This document shows positions 34,554-43,002 of a DNA stretch of 64,000 bases, in pieces. The stretch lies in NCBI GenBank assembly GCA_016721005.1, contig JADKJM010000016.1:62001-126000 (forward strand), written 5' to 3'. The stretch is from Flavobacteriales bacterium. GTDB taxonomy: Bacteria > Bacteroidota > Bacteroidia > Flavobacteriales_F > PHOS-HE28. The notes under the pieces were generated by a model. It worked only from the letters and a program-made list of their open reading frames with translations, was not told where the DNA came from and did no database searches. The position numbers and the translations under genes are program-made. Position 1 is the first letter of the stretch. Each line of letters begins with the position of its first letter.

Positions 34554-35455
34554 GTGCGTGTTGCGATCCTTGCTCGGGCACTGCGTGCCCGTGGGTTCCT
34601 TTCTATTTCTTCAGGTGAAGGCTGAATGGCCTTGCTGCTTGTTGGATCGAATGGTCGGGTACGATTGCCGAAGTGGTCCTTGTTCTCCACACCGCCGAAG
34701 TCGCCGCTGCGCATCCAGTTCTTCACGAGGCGGTCCTCCAAACTGTGGTAGCTCATGATCACCAGTCTTCCTCCGGGGGCGATCACATCGGCGCTCTGCT
34801 TCAGCAGTGTTTCCAACGCGCCGAGCTCGTCATTCACCGCGATGCGTAACGCTTGGAAGACCTGGGCGAGGAAGCTGCTCTCCTTTCCACGCGGTGTCAC
34901 CGGCTTCAGTGCTTCCACCAATTGGAATGTGGTGCCGATGGAACTCTCCGCGTTCGCCTTCACCAGCTGACGGGCCACACGCGGTGCACCATCCACTTCA
35001 CCATACTTCCGCAACAGATCGGTCAACGCCACCTCATCCAACTCGCGGAGCAATCGCGCGGCGTTGCGTTTGGTGCGATGATCCATCCGCATATCCAATG
35101 GACCATCGAAGCGGATGCTGAAACCGCGTCCACCGGTATCGAACTGGTGACTGCTCACTCCGAGATCGGCCAGGAGTCCATCCACCGGAAGCGCGCCGAG
35201 GTAACGCAGGTGGTTCTTCAGCCAGCGGAAGTCGGTCTTCACCAGGGTGAAGCGATCATCGTCCAGCACGTTGAGCCATGCATCCCGGTCACGGTCGAAG
35301 GCGATCAATCTCCCCTTCGGCCCGAGCTGCGCAAGAATGGCCTTGCTATGACCTCCGCCGCCGAACGTAACGTCCACGTAGACGCCGTCGGGGCGGATCT
35401 TCAATCCTTCAAGACAGGCTTGTGAAAGAACGGGGTCGTGATACTCATGCGCCAT
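34550..35455 (-). CDS. rsmH: 16S rRNA (cytosine1402-N4)-methyltransferase
   Basis: A 301-residue SAM-dependent methyltransferase modifying C1402 in the ribosomal decoding site. Visible motifs: YHDPVLSQACLEGL, the SAM loop DVTFGGGGHSKAILAQLG, LLADLGVSSHQFDTGGRGFS, and FLAQVFQALRIAVNDELGAL with GGRLVIMSYHSLEDRLVKN. All are hallmarks of MraW/RsmH. It overlaps mraZ by 11 bases and ftsL by four. Confidence 0.97.
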   Translation of the reverse strand: MAHEYHDPVLSQACLEGLKIRPDGVYVDVTFGGGGHSKAILAQLGPKGRLIAFDRDRDAWLNVLDDDRFTLVKTDFRWLKNHLRYLGALPVDGLLADLGVSSHQFDTGGRGFSIRFDGPLDMRMDHRTKRNAARLLRELDEVALTDLLRKYGEVDGAPRVARQLVKANAESSIGTTFQLVEALKPVTPRGKESSFLAQVFQALRIAVNDELGALETLLKQSADVIAPGGRLVIMSYHSLEDRLVKNWMRSGDFGGVENKDHFGNRTRPFDPTSSKAIQPSPEEIERNPRARSARARIATRT

Positions 35456-35909
35456 TGGCTTTCGGGCTACCGCCCATGACTTTCGCTGCCAATGACTTGA
35501 AGTCCACGTTCCCGCCGAGCGCCCCCTTGTGCAGCTCCTCGCTCCATATCTCGATGCGATCGCCCACCCCGGAGAACACGATGTCCTTGCTCAGCTGAGC
35601 GTAGTCCATCAGTGATTTGGGGATGAGCAAACGCCCGTTGGCGTCTAGGTCCAGCGGCGTTGCTCCATTGAGGAAACGCCGTATGAACTCCACGCTTTCC
35701 GGGTCGAAGCGGTTCAAGCGGCGCACATCGGCGCTGGTCTTGTTCCACTCCTCCTTCGGATACAGGACGAGGCACTGGCTGAACACTTCCCGGTTCACCA
35801 CAAAGCCCTTGGCCACTTCCCCACCGAGCTGCTTTTTCAGCGCGGCGGGCAAGAGCACGCGGCTCTTGGCGTCCAAGGTGCTTGGGTATTCCCCGAGTAG
35901 ATCCAGCAT
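35445..35909 (-). CDS. mraZ: Transcriptional regulator MraZ
   Basis: A 154-residue protein with two SpoVT/AbrB-like repeats: EYPSTLDAKSRVLLPAALKK and, about 70 residues later, PLDLDANGRLLIPKSLMDYA. MraZ binds TGGGN direct repeats before its own gene and controls the dcw cluster. The start at 35909 was chosen because homologues begin just before the first repeat and because the promoter lies at 35932-35939; the longer open frame would run through that promoter. First gene of the cluster. Confidence 0.95.
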   Translation of the reverse strand: MLDLLGEYPSTLDAKSRVLLPAALKKQLGGEVAKGFVVNREVFSQCLVLYPKEEWNKTSADVRRLNRFDPESVEFIRRFLNGATPLDLDANGRLLIPKSLMDYAQLSKDIVFSGVGDRIEIWSEELHKGALGGNVDFKSLAAKVMGGSPKANGA

Positions 35910-35931
35910 AACGCATCGGCAAGAATGGTGG

Positions 35932-35939
35932 CGAAAGTA
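35932..35939 (-). promoter_or_regulatory. -7 element of the dcw cluster promoter
   Basis: Minus-strand TACTTTCG, 22 bases before the mraZ ATG. The -33 region falls inside the MraZ boxes, which fits repression by MraZ. Confidence 0.55.
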
Positions 35940-35948
35940 GGCGGGTTC

Positions 35949-35973
35949 ACCCACTTATTCCCACGATCACCCC
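35949..35973 (-). promoter_or_regulatory. MraZ operator: three TGGGN-type boxes at 10-bp spacing
   Basis: On the minus strand GGGGT, TGGGA and TGGGT start exactly ten bases apart (35973, 35963, 35953). This is the known TGGGN-N5 repeat pattern bound by MraZ, and it lies directly upstream of the mraZ -7 box. The outermost box deviates at one base. Confidence 0.8.
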
Positions 35974-36252
35974 TTCTTCCCGTGATTTGTTGATAAATCT
36001 TCAACGGCGAAGCTAGACGAAAGTTGTGATATCCCTACAATAGCCTGATAACAGGCCATTCTTGTGGTGGGAAAATGTGGGGCCTTATCAACAACCGGGG
36101 ACCGATACGGTTGGACGCGGAACGAGGCCCGATCAACGCCCTCGAAAGCTTGCGCAATGACCGAGCGATCGCGATGCCCTACGACCGCAATGCTTCCACA
36201 GCCTCTTGTGAATACTGATCGGGTCACGCCGATCGCGGTAAGGGTTGGCCTC

Positions 36253-36260
36253 TACCTTTG
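36253..36260 (+). promoter_or_regulatory. -7 element before the alpha/beta hydrolase gene
   Basis: TACCTTTG, an exact TAnnTTTG match, ten bases before the ATG at 36271. No clear -33 TTG was found. Confidence 0.45.
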
Positions 36261-36270
36261 GACGGACCGC

Positions 36271-37047
36271 ATGGTGCGCATGGAAATGGAGCCACAGCTG
36301 AAGGAGGAAGGTGAGTTCACCTACATCGACGTGGGTGAGGGTCCACCCTTGCTATTCCTCCACGGGCTGTTCGGCGCACTCAGCAATTTCGAAGGTCCCA
36401 CTGCATTCTTCCGGAAGAAGTACCGCGTGCTGATGCCGATGCTGCCGCTGTACACCTTGCCCATGCTGAACACGAATGTGCCAGCGCTGGCGGACTTCCT
36501 GGATCGGTTCATGCGCCACCTCGGATTGAAGGAGGTGAACCTGCTGGGCAATTCACTTGGTGGCCATGTGGCCTTGGTCTATTGCACCAAGCATGCGGAT
36601 CGGATCCGTACACTGATCCTTACGGGCAGCAGCGGTTTGTATGAGAACGCCTTCGGCGGTGGCTTCCCACGTCGGGAGGACAAGGACTTCCTTCGCCAGC
36701 GCATCGCTCTCACCTTCCATGATCCGAAATATGTGACCGATGAACTCGTGGAGGAGTGTTACGTCACGGTGAACGACAGAGCCAAACTCATCCGCATCCT
36801 TTCGCTGGCCAAGAGCGCCATCCGGCACAACATGGCCAAGGACCTGCCCAACCTGAAGATGCCCGTGTGCTTGATCTGGGGCAAGCAGGATACGATCACC
36901 CCGCCGCATGTGGCGGAGGAGTTCAACTCCTTGATCCCGAACAGCGAACTCTTCTGGATCGATCAATGCGGGCACGCCGCCATGATGGAACACCCCGATG
37001 CGTTCAATGCGATCGTGGACGCGTGGTTGGCGAAGACGCTGGCTTGA
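36271..37047 (+). CDS. Alpha/beta hydrolase
   Basis: A 258-residue alpha/beta-hydrolase. It has the oxyanion HG turn (LLFLHGLFGALSNFEG), the nucleophile elbow GNSLGGH with Ser, a likely acid Asp in WGKQDTITPP and the catalytic His in QCGHAAMMEHP. The ATG at 36271 was chosen because the -7 box is directly upstream and the fold begins shortly after. The substrate is unknown. Its position between mraZ and engB resembles Flavobacteria gene order. Confidence 0.9.
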   Translation: MVRMEMEPQLKEEGEFTYIDVGEGPPLLFLHGLFGALSNFEGPTAFFRKKYRVLMPMLPLYTLPMLNTNVPALADFLDRFMRHLGLKEVNLLGNSLGGHVALVYCTKHADRIRTLILTGSSGLYENAFGGGFPRREDKDFLRQRIALTFHDPKYVTDELVEECYVTVNDRAKLIRILSLAKSAIRHNMAKDLPNLKMPVCLIWGKQDTITPPHVAEEFNSLIPNSELFWIDQCGHAAMMEHPDAFNAIVDAWLAKTLA

Positions 37048-37108
37048 GGAGTTTGAAAGCGGCGAGCGGCAAGTCCATGACCATTTTCCTATTTGCCGTT
37101 ATTGAAGC

Positions 37109-37741
37109 ATGAAGTCGCTGATCGCAGAACACCTCGGAAGTGGACGTGAAGCCAAGAACTGGCCCAAGCCGACCTTGCCCGAGTACGCCTTCATCGGCCG
37201 GAGCAACGTGGGCAAGAGTTCGTTGATCAACATGCTCTGCCAGATCAAGAAGCTGGCGCGTGTGAGCAACACGCCAGGGCGCACGCGGAACGTGGAGCAC
37301 TTCCGGGTGGAGGGCACATTGACTAGCGAACTTCCTTGGATGCTGGCCGATCTGCCCGGATATGGTTACGCCAAGGTGAGCCGCAGCGAGCGCGAGGTGT
37401 GGCAGGACATGATCCACCGGTACCTGCGCGAACGCGAGAGCCTTCAGAACGTTTTCCTGCTGATCGATTCGCGGGTGGAACCACAGCAGAACGATCTGGA
37501 CATGGTGCAGTGGTTGGGCGAGAACAGCATTCCCTTCGCGATCGTGTTCACAAAGACCGACAAGCTTTCACCCCCGAAGGTGCAGTCGAACGTGGCCAAG
37601 TTCCGCAAAGAGTTGAAGAAGACCTGGGAGAATCTTCCACCGTTCTACGAGACCAGTTCCGCCAAGCGGATCGGACGGGAAGAATTGCTCGCCTTCATCG
37701 AGAAGGTGAACGTACAATGGAAGGACGCGCTCGGTGAATGA
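37109..37741 (+). CDS. engB: Ribosome biogenesis GTPase EngB (YihA/YsxC)
   Basis: A 210-residue GTPase needed for large-subunit assembly. G1 is GRSNVGKSSLINML, G2 falls in SNTPGRTRNVEHF, G3 is LADLPGYGYAKVS, G4 is VFTKTDKL and G5 ETSSAKRIG. These match the YihA/YsxC family and its usual length. It lies 61 bases after the hydrolase and converges on gldC. Confidence 0.97.
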   Translation: MKSLIAEHLGSGREAKNWPKPTLPEYAFIGRSNVGKSSLINMLCQIKKLARVSNTPGRTRNVEHFRVEGTLTSELPWMLADLPGYGYAKVSRSEREVWQDMIHRYLRERESLQNVFLLIDSRVEPQQNDLDMVQWLGENSIPFAIVFTKTDKLSPPKVQSNVAKFRKELKKTWENLPPFYETSSAKRIGREELLAFIEKVNVQWKDALGE

Positions 37742-37757
37742 GCGTTTCGCGCAAGCC

Positions 37758-38090
37758 TCAGTTCCCGTTGATCTCCGGAAGCATGTGCTCGGCGAAGTAG
37801 GCGCCGAAATCGCGCATCTGCGCCGCCATCTTCCCTTCGCCCGTAGCGCGTTCGAAGGTGTCCGCCAGCGTGAGAAGATTCTGGTGGAAGAACGCCTTCA
37901 TCTCCCCCACGGTCATCTCCTTCGTCCATAGGTCGATGCGCAGGGTGTTATGTTCCTTTTCATCCCAGAGGCTGAGCAACACGGCTTTCGTTGAACCACT
38001 GCCATCGTTGTCCTCAGCGGTCCAGTCGATCTTCTCGGGTACTTGGTTCTCGTCCAATCGGACTTTAAGGAGGATCTCCGAATTCTTCAT
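37758..38090 (-). CDS. gldC: Gliding motility protein GldC
   Basis: A 110-residue cytoplasmic protein starting MKNSEILLKVRLDENQVPEK, followed by IDWTAEDNDG and the conserved KAVLLSLWDEKEHNTLRIDL, WTKEMTVGEMKAFFHQ. These features are typical of GldC, a small protein encoded beside gldB in gliding Bacteroidota. The start was moved to 38090 because the family begins there and the upstream codons overlap gldB. GldC is an accessory factor of gliding and T9SS with no known activity. Confidence 0.93.
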   Translation of the reverse strand: MKNSEILLKVRLDENQVPEKIDWTAEDNDGSGSTKAVLLSLWDEKEHNTLRIDLWTKEMTVGEMKAFFHQNLLTLADTFERATGEGKMAAQMRDFGAYFAEHMLPEINGN

Positions 38091-38122
38091 GTGTGTTCGA
38101 TCGGTTGGAATGTGTGCGGTGA

Positions 38123-39142
38123 TCAACGGGGTTTGTAGTCCTTCAGGATCGCGCGCGGATCCTCCATCGCAAAGAGTTGTGCGAAGGTGACCTTGGCGTT
38201 CTCCTTGAGGTAGGCGCTAACCATGCGATAGCCCACCCACTCCCCGATGTGTCCGGGACTCTCACGTGGAAAACCAGGGGTGAAGGGACCGTCATTCATC
38301 AAGCGCCCGATGTCGTCGGACTTCTTGCTGAAAAGTTGGTCCTTGCCGATGATGTCCTTCCAGATCTGGAATTCGTTCGCCTCGCACCACGCGAGTTGCT
38401 CCTTGCTGAAGGCGAAGTTCAAGTTCGGTTCCACCTCCGGCATCAGCGCATTCAGCAGCGCCATCACCTTGCCGGTCTCCACCAGGTTCGTGAGCACATC
38501 GGCGCCGCGGATATCACGTGTGTAGTGAACGAGCAGCCAACCCTTCACCGCACTGGGAACGATCATCTCCGGCGTCATGCGCTCCTTTACATAGAGCGGG
38601 AATTGCTCAGGGGCCAGATATCCGATCACCGGATGGTCCTTCCCGATGAACCATTCCACCCCAATGCCCAGTACGCTGTCCGTGGGGAAGATGCCGTAGT
38701 TGTACCCACTGTTGAAGGCGACCACGCGAGGGATCAGGCTATCGGGGAACAGGGCATGCAATCGTTCGAAGGCGAGTTCGAATTGCTCGCGTTGCGGTTC
38801 CATGTCACCAAGGATGCTGTCCACGGCACGCTGCGCCACGCTCCAGTCCGGATCCAACACGAAGCGATGCAACACCAGTGGCAATCGCGGGTCATCCACC
38901 GGCGCACCTTGCAGGATCTGCTCGATGTACACGCGGTAGAAATCACCGTAGGTCGCGTATGCCTTCAAGCTGGCCGCGCGGATGCTATCGGGCGAGGCGT
39001 GGAAGAGATCATGGTCCAACCGACCGATCCGGACATCGAGATCCGCCGTGGGCTCCACTGCGCGGTCGGGTTCGCCGGAACATGCCACCATGAACATGGT
39101 GGTAATGATCAGCACGGTCTTGGAGGAGCGAAGGAGCAGCAC
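38123..39142 (-). CDS. gldB: Gliding motility lipoprotein GldB
   Basis: A 339-residue lipoprotein with signal peptide and lipobox ending MVAC. The family pattern is clear: VRIGRLDHDLFHASPDSIRA, ATYGDFYRVYIEQIL, FNSGYNYGIFPTDSVLGIGV EWF, YVKERMTPEMIVPSAVKGWL and the terminal RESPGHIGEWVGYRMVSAYL. The last segments look like a peptidase-related fold. GldB is needed for gliding in Flavobacterium johnsoniae. It precedes gldC on the same strand with a 32-base gap, as in other Flavobacteriales. Confidence 0.94.
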   Translation of the reverse strand: MLLLRSSKTVLIITTMFMVACSGEPDRAVEPTADLDVRIGRLDHDLFHASPDSIRAASLKAYATYGDFYRVYIEQILQGAPVDDPRLPLVLHRFVLDPDWSVAQRAVDSILGDMEPQREQFELAFERLHALFPDSLIPRVVAFNSGYNYGIFPTDSVLGIGVEWFIGKDHPVIGYLAPEQFPLYVKERMTPEMIVPSAVKGWLLVHYTRDIRGADVLTNLVETGKVMALLNALMPEVEPNLNFAFSKEQLAWCEANEFQIWKDIIGKDQLFSKKSDDIGRLMNDGPFTPGFPRESPGHIGEWVGYRMVSAYLKENAKVTFAQLFAMEDPRAILKDYKPR

Positions 39143-39152
39143 GTTACTTTTG
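39120..39152 (+). promoter_or_regulatory. Promoter of the PorT-like gene
   Basis: TTG at 39120-39122, a 22-base spacer and TACTTTTG at 39145-39152, an exact TAnnTTTG match. It overlaps the 5' end of the divergent gldB gene. Confidence 0.5.
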
Positions 39153-39163
39153 ACCGACCGAAA

Positions 39164-39907
39164 ATGAGCCCCAAAACTATGAACAAGGTCTTCGCCGTAC
39201 TCGCCATCGCCCTTATCAGCACCACGACCCTATCCGCACAGGATGATGCATCCGTGCGATTCGGCATCAAGTTGAGCCCGAACATGGGCTTCGTCAAATC
39301 GGAGACGAAAGCGCTCAAAGCCAATGGCTCCGGGCTCGGATACACCTTCGGGCTGTTGGCGGAATTCCCCATCGGAGCCAATGGCAACTACCGCTTCGCC
39401 ACGGGTCTCAACCTGAACAACATCACCGGAAAGTGGAAGGAGGACTACACCTATGTTGACGAGGTCGCCGGGCCGATGAAGACCAAAGCATTGGAAACCG
39501 ATGTGAAATTGCAATACGTCGAGTTGCCGCTCACCATCAAACTCATGACCAACGAGATCGGCTATATGCGTTACTACGGCCAGGTCGGATTCGGCAATGC
39601 GTTCAACATCCGGGCGAAGGCTGATATGGTCGCTCCGAAAGTCGCTGGGTCACTCACGGATGGGACGCCGATCGTGACCGAATTCACCGAGAACAAGGGT
39701 GAGGACATCCAATCGGACATAGCGCTGTACAAGGCTTCGCTGATCGTCGGCGCCGGCATGGAGTACAATTTCAGCGGTAGCACCAGCTTGCTCGTAGGCG
39801 TGACGTACAACAATGGCTTCACGAACATCCTCAACTTCGATGTGGCCGGGAGTAAGGCGAAGGCCAAGGCCCATTACTTCGAATTGACCGTAGGCGTGTT
39901 CTTCTAG
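39164..39907 (+). CDS. PorT-like outer-membrane beta-barrel protein
   Basis: A 247-residue protein with a signal peptide ending TTTLSAQDD. The mature part alternates in beta-strand fashion (VRFGIKLSPNMGFVKSE, LGYTFGLLAEFPIGANGNYR, FATGLNLNNITGKWKEDYTY) and ends HYFELTVGVFF, with a terminal Phe, typical of the Bacteroidota PorT-family small barrels. This does not prove it is the T9SS assembly factor PorT, since the family is broad. A second ATG five codons later (39179) is an equally good start. A long palindromic terminator follows. Confidence 0.85.
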   Translation: MSPKTMNKVFAVLAIALISTTTLSAQDDASVRFGIKLSPNMGFVKSETKALKANGSGLGYTFGLLAEFPIGANGNYRFATGLNLNNITGKWKEDYTYVDEVAGPMKTKALETDVKLQYVELPLTIKLMTNEIGYMRYYGQVGFGNAFNIRAKADMVAPKVAGSLTDGTPIVTEFTENKGEDIQSDIALYKASLIVGAGMEYNFSGSTSLLVGVTYNNGFTNILNFDVAGSKAKAKAHYFELTVGVFF

Positions 39908-39927
39908 GAAGGAACCTCCAGTTCTTG

Positions 39928-39959
39928 AAAGCCCCTCCGCCGTACGGCGGAGGGGCTTT
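39928..39959 (+). terminator. Terminator: 32-base perfect palindrome
   Basis: AAAGCCCCTCCGCCGT and its exact complement run from 39928 to 39959, 21 bases after the barrel gene. The T-tract is short (TTTCCTTT). The following gene nadE starts 13 bases later, so the stem may also affect its leader. Confidence 0.85.
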
Positions 39960-39972
39960 CCTTTGCAGCACC

Positions 39973-40767
39973 ATGCAGACCGTACGCGTGATCGATCATC
40001 TTACCGCTTGGCTGAAGGACTACTGCCTGCGTGCGAAGCAGGACGGCTTCGTGGTGGGCGTGAGCGGTGGGATCGATAGCGCAGTGACGAGCGCGCTGTG
40101 CGCACGCACCGGGCTGCCCACGCTTTGTGTAGAGATGCCGATCCACCAGGCCGCATCGCAAGTGCAGCGGGCACAGGATCACATATCGTGGTTGAAGGCC
40201 AAGCACTCGAACGTGCGCATGGAAGTGGTGAAGCTGACGCCGACCTTCGATTCACTTGTCGCCGCTCTACCGAAAGTGGGCAATGCGGAACTCACCGATC
40301 TCTCATTGGCGAATGCACGCGCCCGCTTGCGCATGACCACCTTGTACTATTTCGCGGGCATCCACCGTGCGCTGGTGGCTGGCACGGGCAACAAGGTGGA
40401 GGACTTCGGTGTGGGTTTCTTCACCAAGTACGGCGATGGCGGCGTGGACCTCTCCCCCATTGCAGACCTGACGAAGACCGAGGTGTATGAAGTGGCCAAG
40501 GAACTTGGGATCATCGAGTCCATCCTGATCGCCAAACCAACGGATGGGTTGTGGGGTGATGACCGCAGCGACGAGGACCAGATCGGCGCGAGCTACCCGG
40601 AACTGGAGTGGGCGATGGACCTGCGTGAGCGGAAGTTGGACGTGCGCACTCTCGACTTAAGTGATCGCCAGCGCGTTGTTCTGGGGATCTTCGATCAACG
40701 GAACGCGGCCAACAGGCACAAGATGGAACCCATACCAGTTTGCTTGATCCCGAAGGACCTCCGCTGA
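39973..40767 (+). CDS. nadE: NAD+ synthase, ammonia/glutamine-dependent (NadE type)
   Basis: A 264-residue enzyme forming NAD from deamido-NAD. The PP-loop SGGIDSAVTSAL binds ATP; downstream are ARLRMTTLYYFAG, GTGNKVEDFGVGFFTKYGDG and PIADLTKTEVYEVAKELGI, all standard NadE motifs. There is no N-terminal nitrilase (glutaminase) domain, so it is the short form. The ATG at 39973 comes right after the palindromic terminator. Proximity to gldB and gldC is usual for Flavobacteriales. Confidence 0.96.
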   Translation: MQTVRVIDHLTAWLKDYCLRAKQDGFVVGVSGGIDSAVTSALCARTGLPTLCVEMPIHQAASQVQRAQDHISWLKAKHSNVRMEVVKLTPTFDSLVAALPKVGNAELTDLSLANARARLRMTTLYYFAGIHRALVAGTGNKVEDFGVGFFTKYGDGGVDLSPIADLTKTEVYEVAKELGIIESILIAKPTDGLWGDDRSDEDQIGASYPELEWAMDLRERKLDVRTLDLSDRQRVVLGIFDQRNAANRHKMEPIPVCLIPKDLR

Positions 40768-40774
40768 GAACCCA

Positions 40775-41758
40775 TCACAGCACCGTGTCCAGGATCCGCT
40801 CCAGCGTACTGTTCCCGAAGAAGATGCTCATGCCCGCTTGCACGCTCCACCCCGCGTTGATCGGGTAGCGTTGAAGGTCGCCCGCCGTATCGGGATAGCG
40901 GATCTGGCGCACGGGCAAACCAGCGATCTCGGCGCGTAGCTGCACCGTCCGCGACAGCCGGTGGCGCACGTTCACGAACGCACGTAACGCCGCGTAGTTG
41001 AAGTTCACGCGGTCATCGCCCTGCCCGAAGCCGCTTCGAAATCCATCGGCGCCAACGCCGCCCTGAAAGCGGGTGTCATCGGAAAGTTTGAAGCCGACCG
41101 CGAGTTGGACCGGTAGCACATATTGAAAGCTCCATCGATCACCGATCGGCTCCGTGCCACCTACGAAAGGGATCGGGAGGTTCAAGCCATCGCTCACCGT
41201 AACGGCCAGTCCATAGAAGATCTGCTTGCGCACGCCGTTGATCCGCAATTTCCCGATCACCCCATTGAAGCGCGGCACCATCTGGTCCACTGTGCTCGCC
41301 TCCTCGCTCACGTTCACATTCGCGCTCCAGAACAGCACACGGTACTTCCGCGTAAGGCTGACCCCCAACGCCCCGACCGATCCCGTGTAAAGCATTCTCA
41401 CGTCGCCATCGTTCCCGATCCGCAATTCCCTGCCACCGAAGCGCACATTGGCCAGAACCTGTGACGCGCGGATCCGAACACTGTTCTTCAAGCGCTCGAC
41501 CACGCCCTTCCCCTCCGCGTTCAGATCGAACCCAGCCGACCACCGCTGGTACACCGGAAGAGTGAATACTCCAACCGCCATGCGGTCCTCGTACGTGCCC
41601 TTCTCATCGGTGAATGAAGCCGGTGGTGTCCACCGCGTATCCACTCGGAGCCGTGGCCGGAAGATCTGTTCGAACTGTTCGAGGTCGAAGGTTTGGGCGG
41701 CGGCCGGCATGGCCAATGACGCAGCGAACAACGCGATCCAAATACGCAAGGCTTTCAT
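40775..41758 (-). CDS. Outer-membrane beta-barrel protein, DUF6268-like
   Basis: A 327-residue protein with signal peptide MKALRIWIALFAASLAMPAAAQ. The rest is strand-rich (RVDTRWTPPASFTDEKGTYE, RMAVGVFTLPVYQRWSAGFD, YRVLFWSANVNVSEE, LPVQLAVGFKLSDDTRFQGG), as in porin-like barrels of unknown substrate that I would place near DUF6268. The start at 41758 is fixed by the signal peptide. It converges on nadE with seven bases between stops. Confidence 0.72.
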   Translation of the reverse strand: MKALRIWIALFAASLAMPAAAQTFDLEQFEQIFRPRLRVDTRWTPPASFTDEKGTYEDRMAVGVFTLPVYQRWSAGFDLNAEGKGVVERLKNSVRIRASQVLANVRFGGRELRIGNDGDVRMLYTGSVGALGVSLTRKYRVLFWSANVNVSEEASTVDQMVPRFNGVIGKLRINGVRKQIFYGLAVTVSDGLNLPIPFVGGTEPIGDRWSFQYVLPVQLAVGFKLSDDTRFQGGVGADGFRSGFGQGDDRVNFNYAALRAFVNVRHRLSRTVQLRAEIAGLPVRQIRYPDTAGDLQRYPINAGWSVQAGMSIFFGNSTLERILDTVL

Positions 41759-41847
41759 CAAGGCAAAGGTCGAACGGATATCCTTGTGGGTCACCTTTCT
41801 TCGTTCCTTACATCAAGGGTGTTGGACGATCAGCGGATCACCAACGC

Positions 41848-41899
41848 CCTTCGCCATCTTCATCTGTACCTACAGCTTCTCCTCGTGCGTGGGTCGGTC
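41848..41899. repeat. Degenerate duplicate of a segment from the korB 3' end
   Basis: These 52 bases match 41997-42048 inside korB at all but about eight positions, in the same orientation and 149 bases away (shared TTCTCCTCGTGCGTGGG). It lies just beyond the korB stop and looks like an old partial duplication. Confidence 0.7.
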
Positions 41900-41906
41900 C
41901 TATCGT

Positions 41907-41927
41907 GGACAGGCAGGATGCCTGTCC
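41907..41927. repeat. Palindrome directly after the korB stop
   Basis: GGACAGGCA, a GGA loop and TGCCTGTCC form a 9-bp stem; an outer GGGTCGG/CCGACCC pair extends it. It starts five bases past the korB stop on the minus strand, so it may end transcription, or be a dispersed palindromic repeat. Confidence 0.65.
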
Positions 41928-41931
41928 GACC

Positions 41932-42998
<1,067 letters not shown>

Positions 42999-43002
<4 letters not shown>

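Larger units (their letters stand above)
35910..36270. other. Divergent intergenic region between mraZ and the hydrolase gene
   Basis: No gene is supported in these 361 bases, though a plus-strand frame is open from 36064. It carries the dcw promoter and MraZ operator on the mraZ side and a TACCTTTG box (36253-36260) on the hydrolase side. The middle (35980-36240) shows nothing I recognise. Confidence 0.6.

Noticed and set aside
36064..36270. Longer N-terminus for the alpha/beta hydrolase
   Set aside because: The extra 69 codons have no domain match and would run through the -7 box at 36253.
39164..39907. Naming the PorT-like gene as the T9SS component porT
   Set aside because: The barrel family is broad and the diagnostic features of the secretion factor were not seen.
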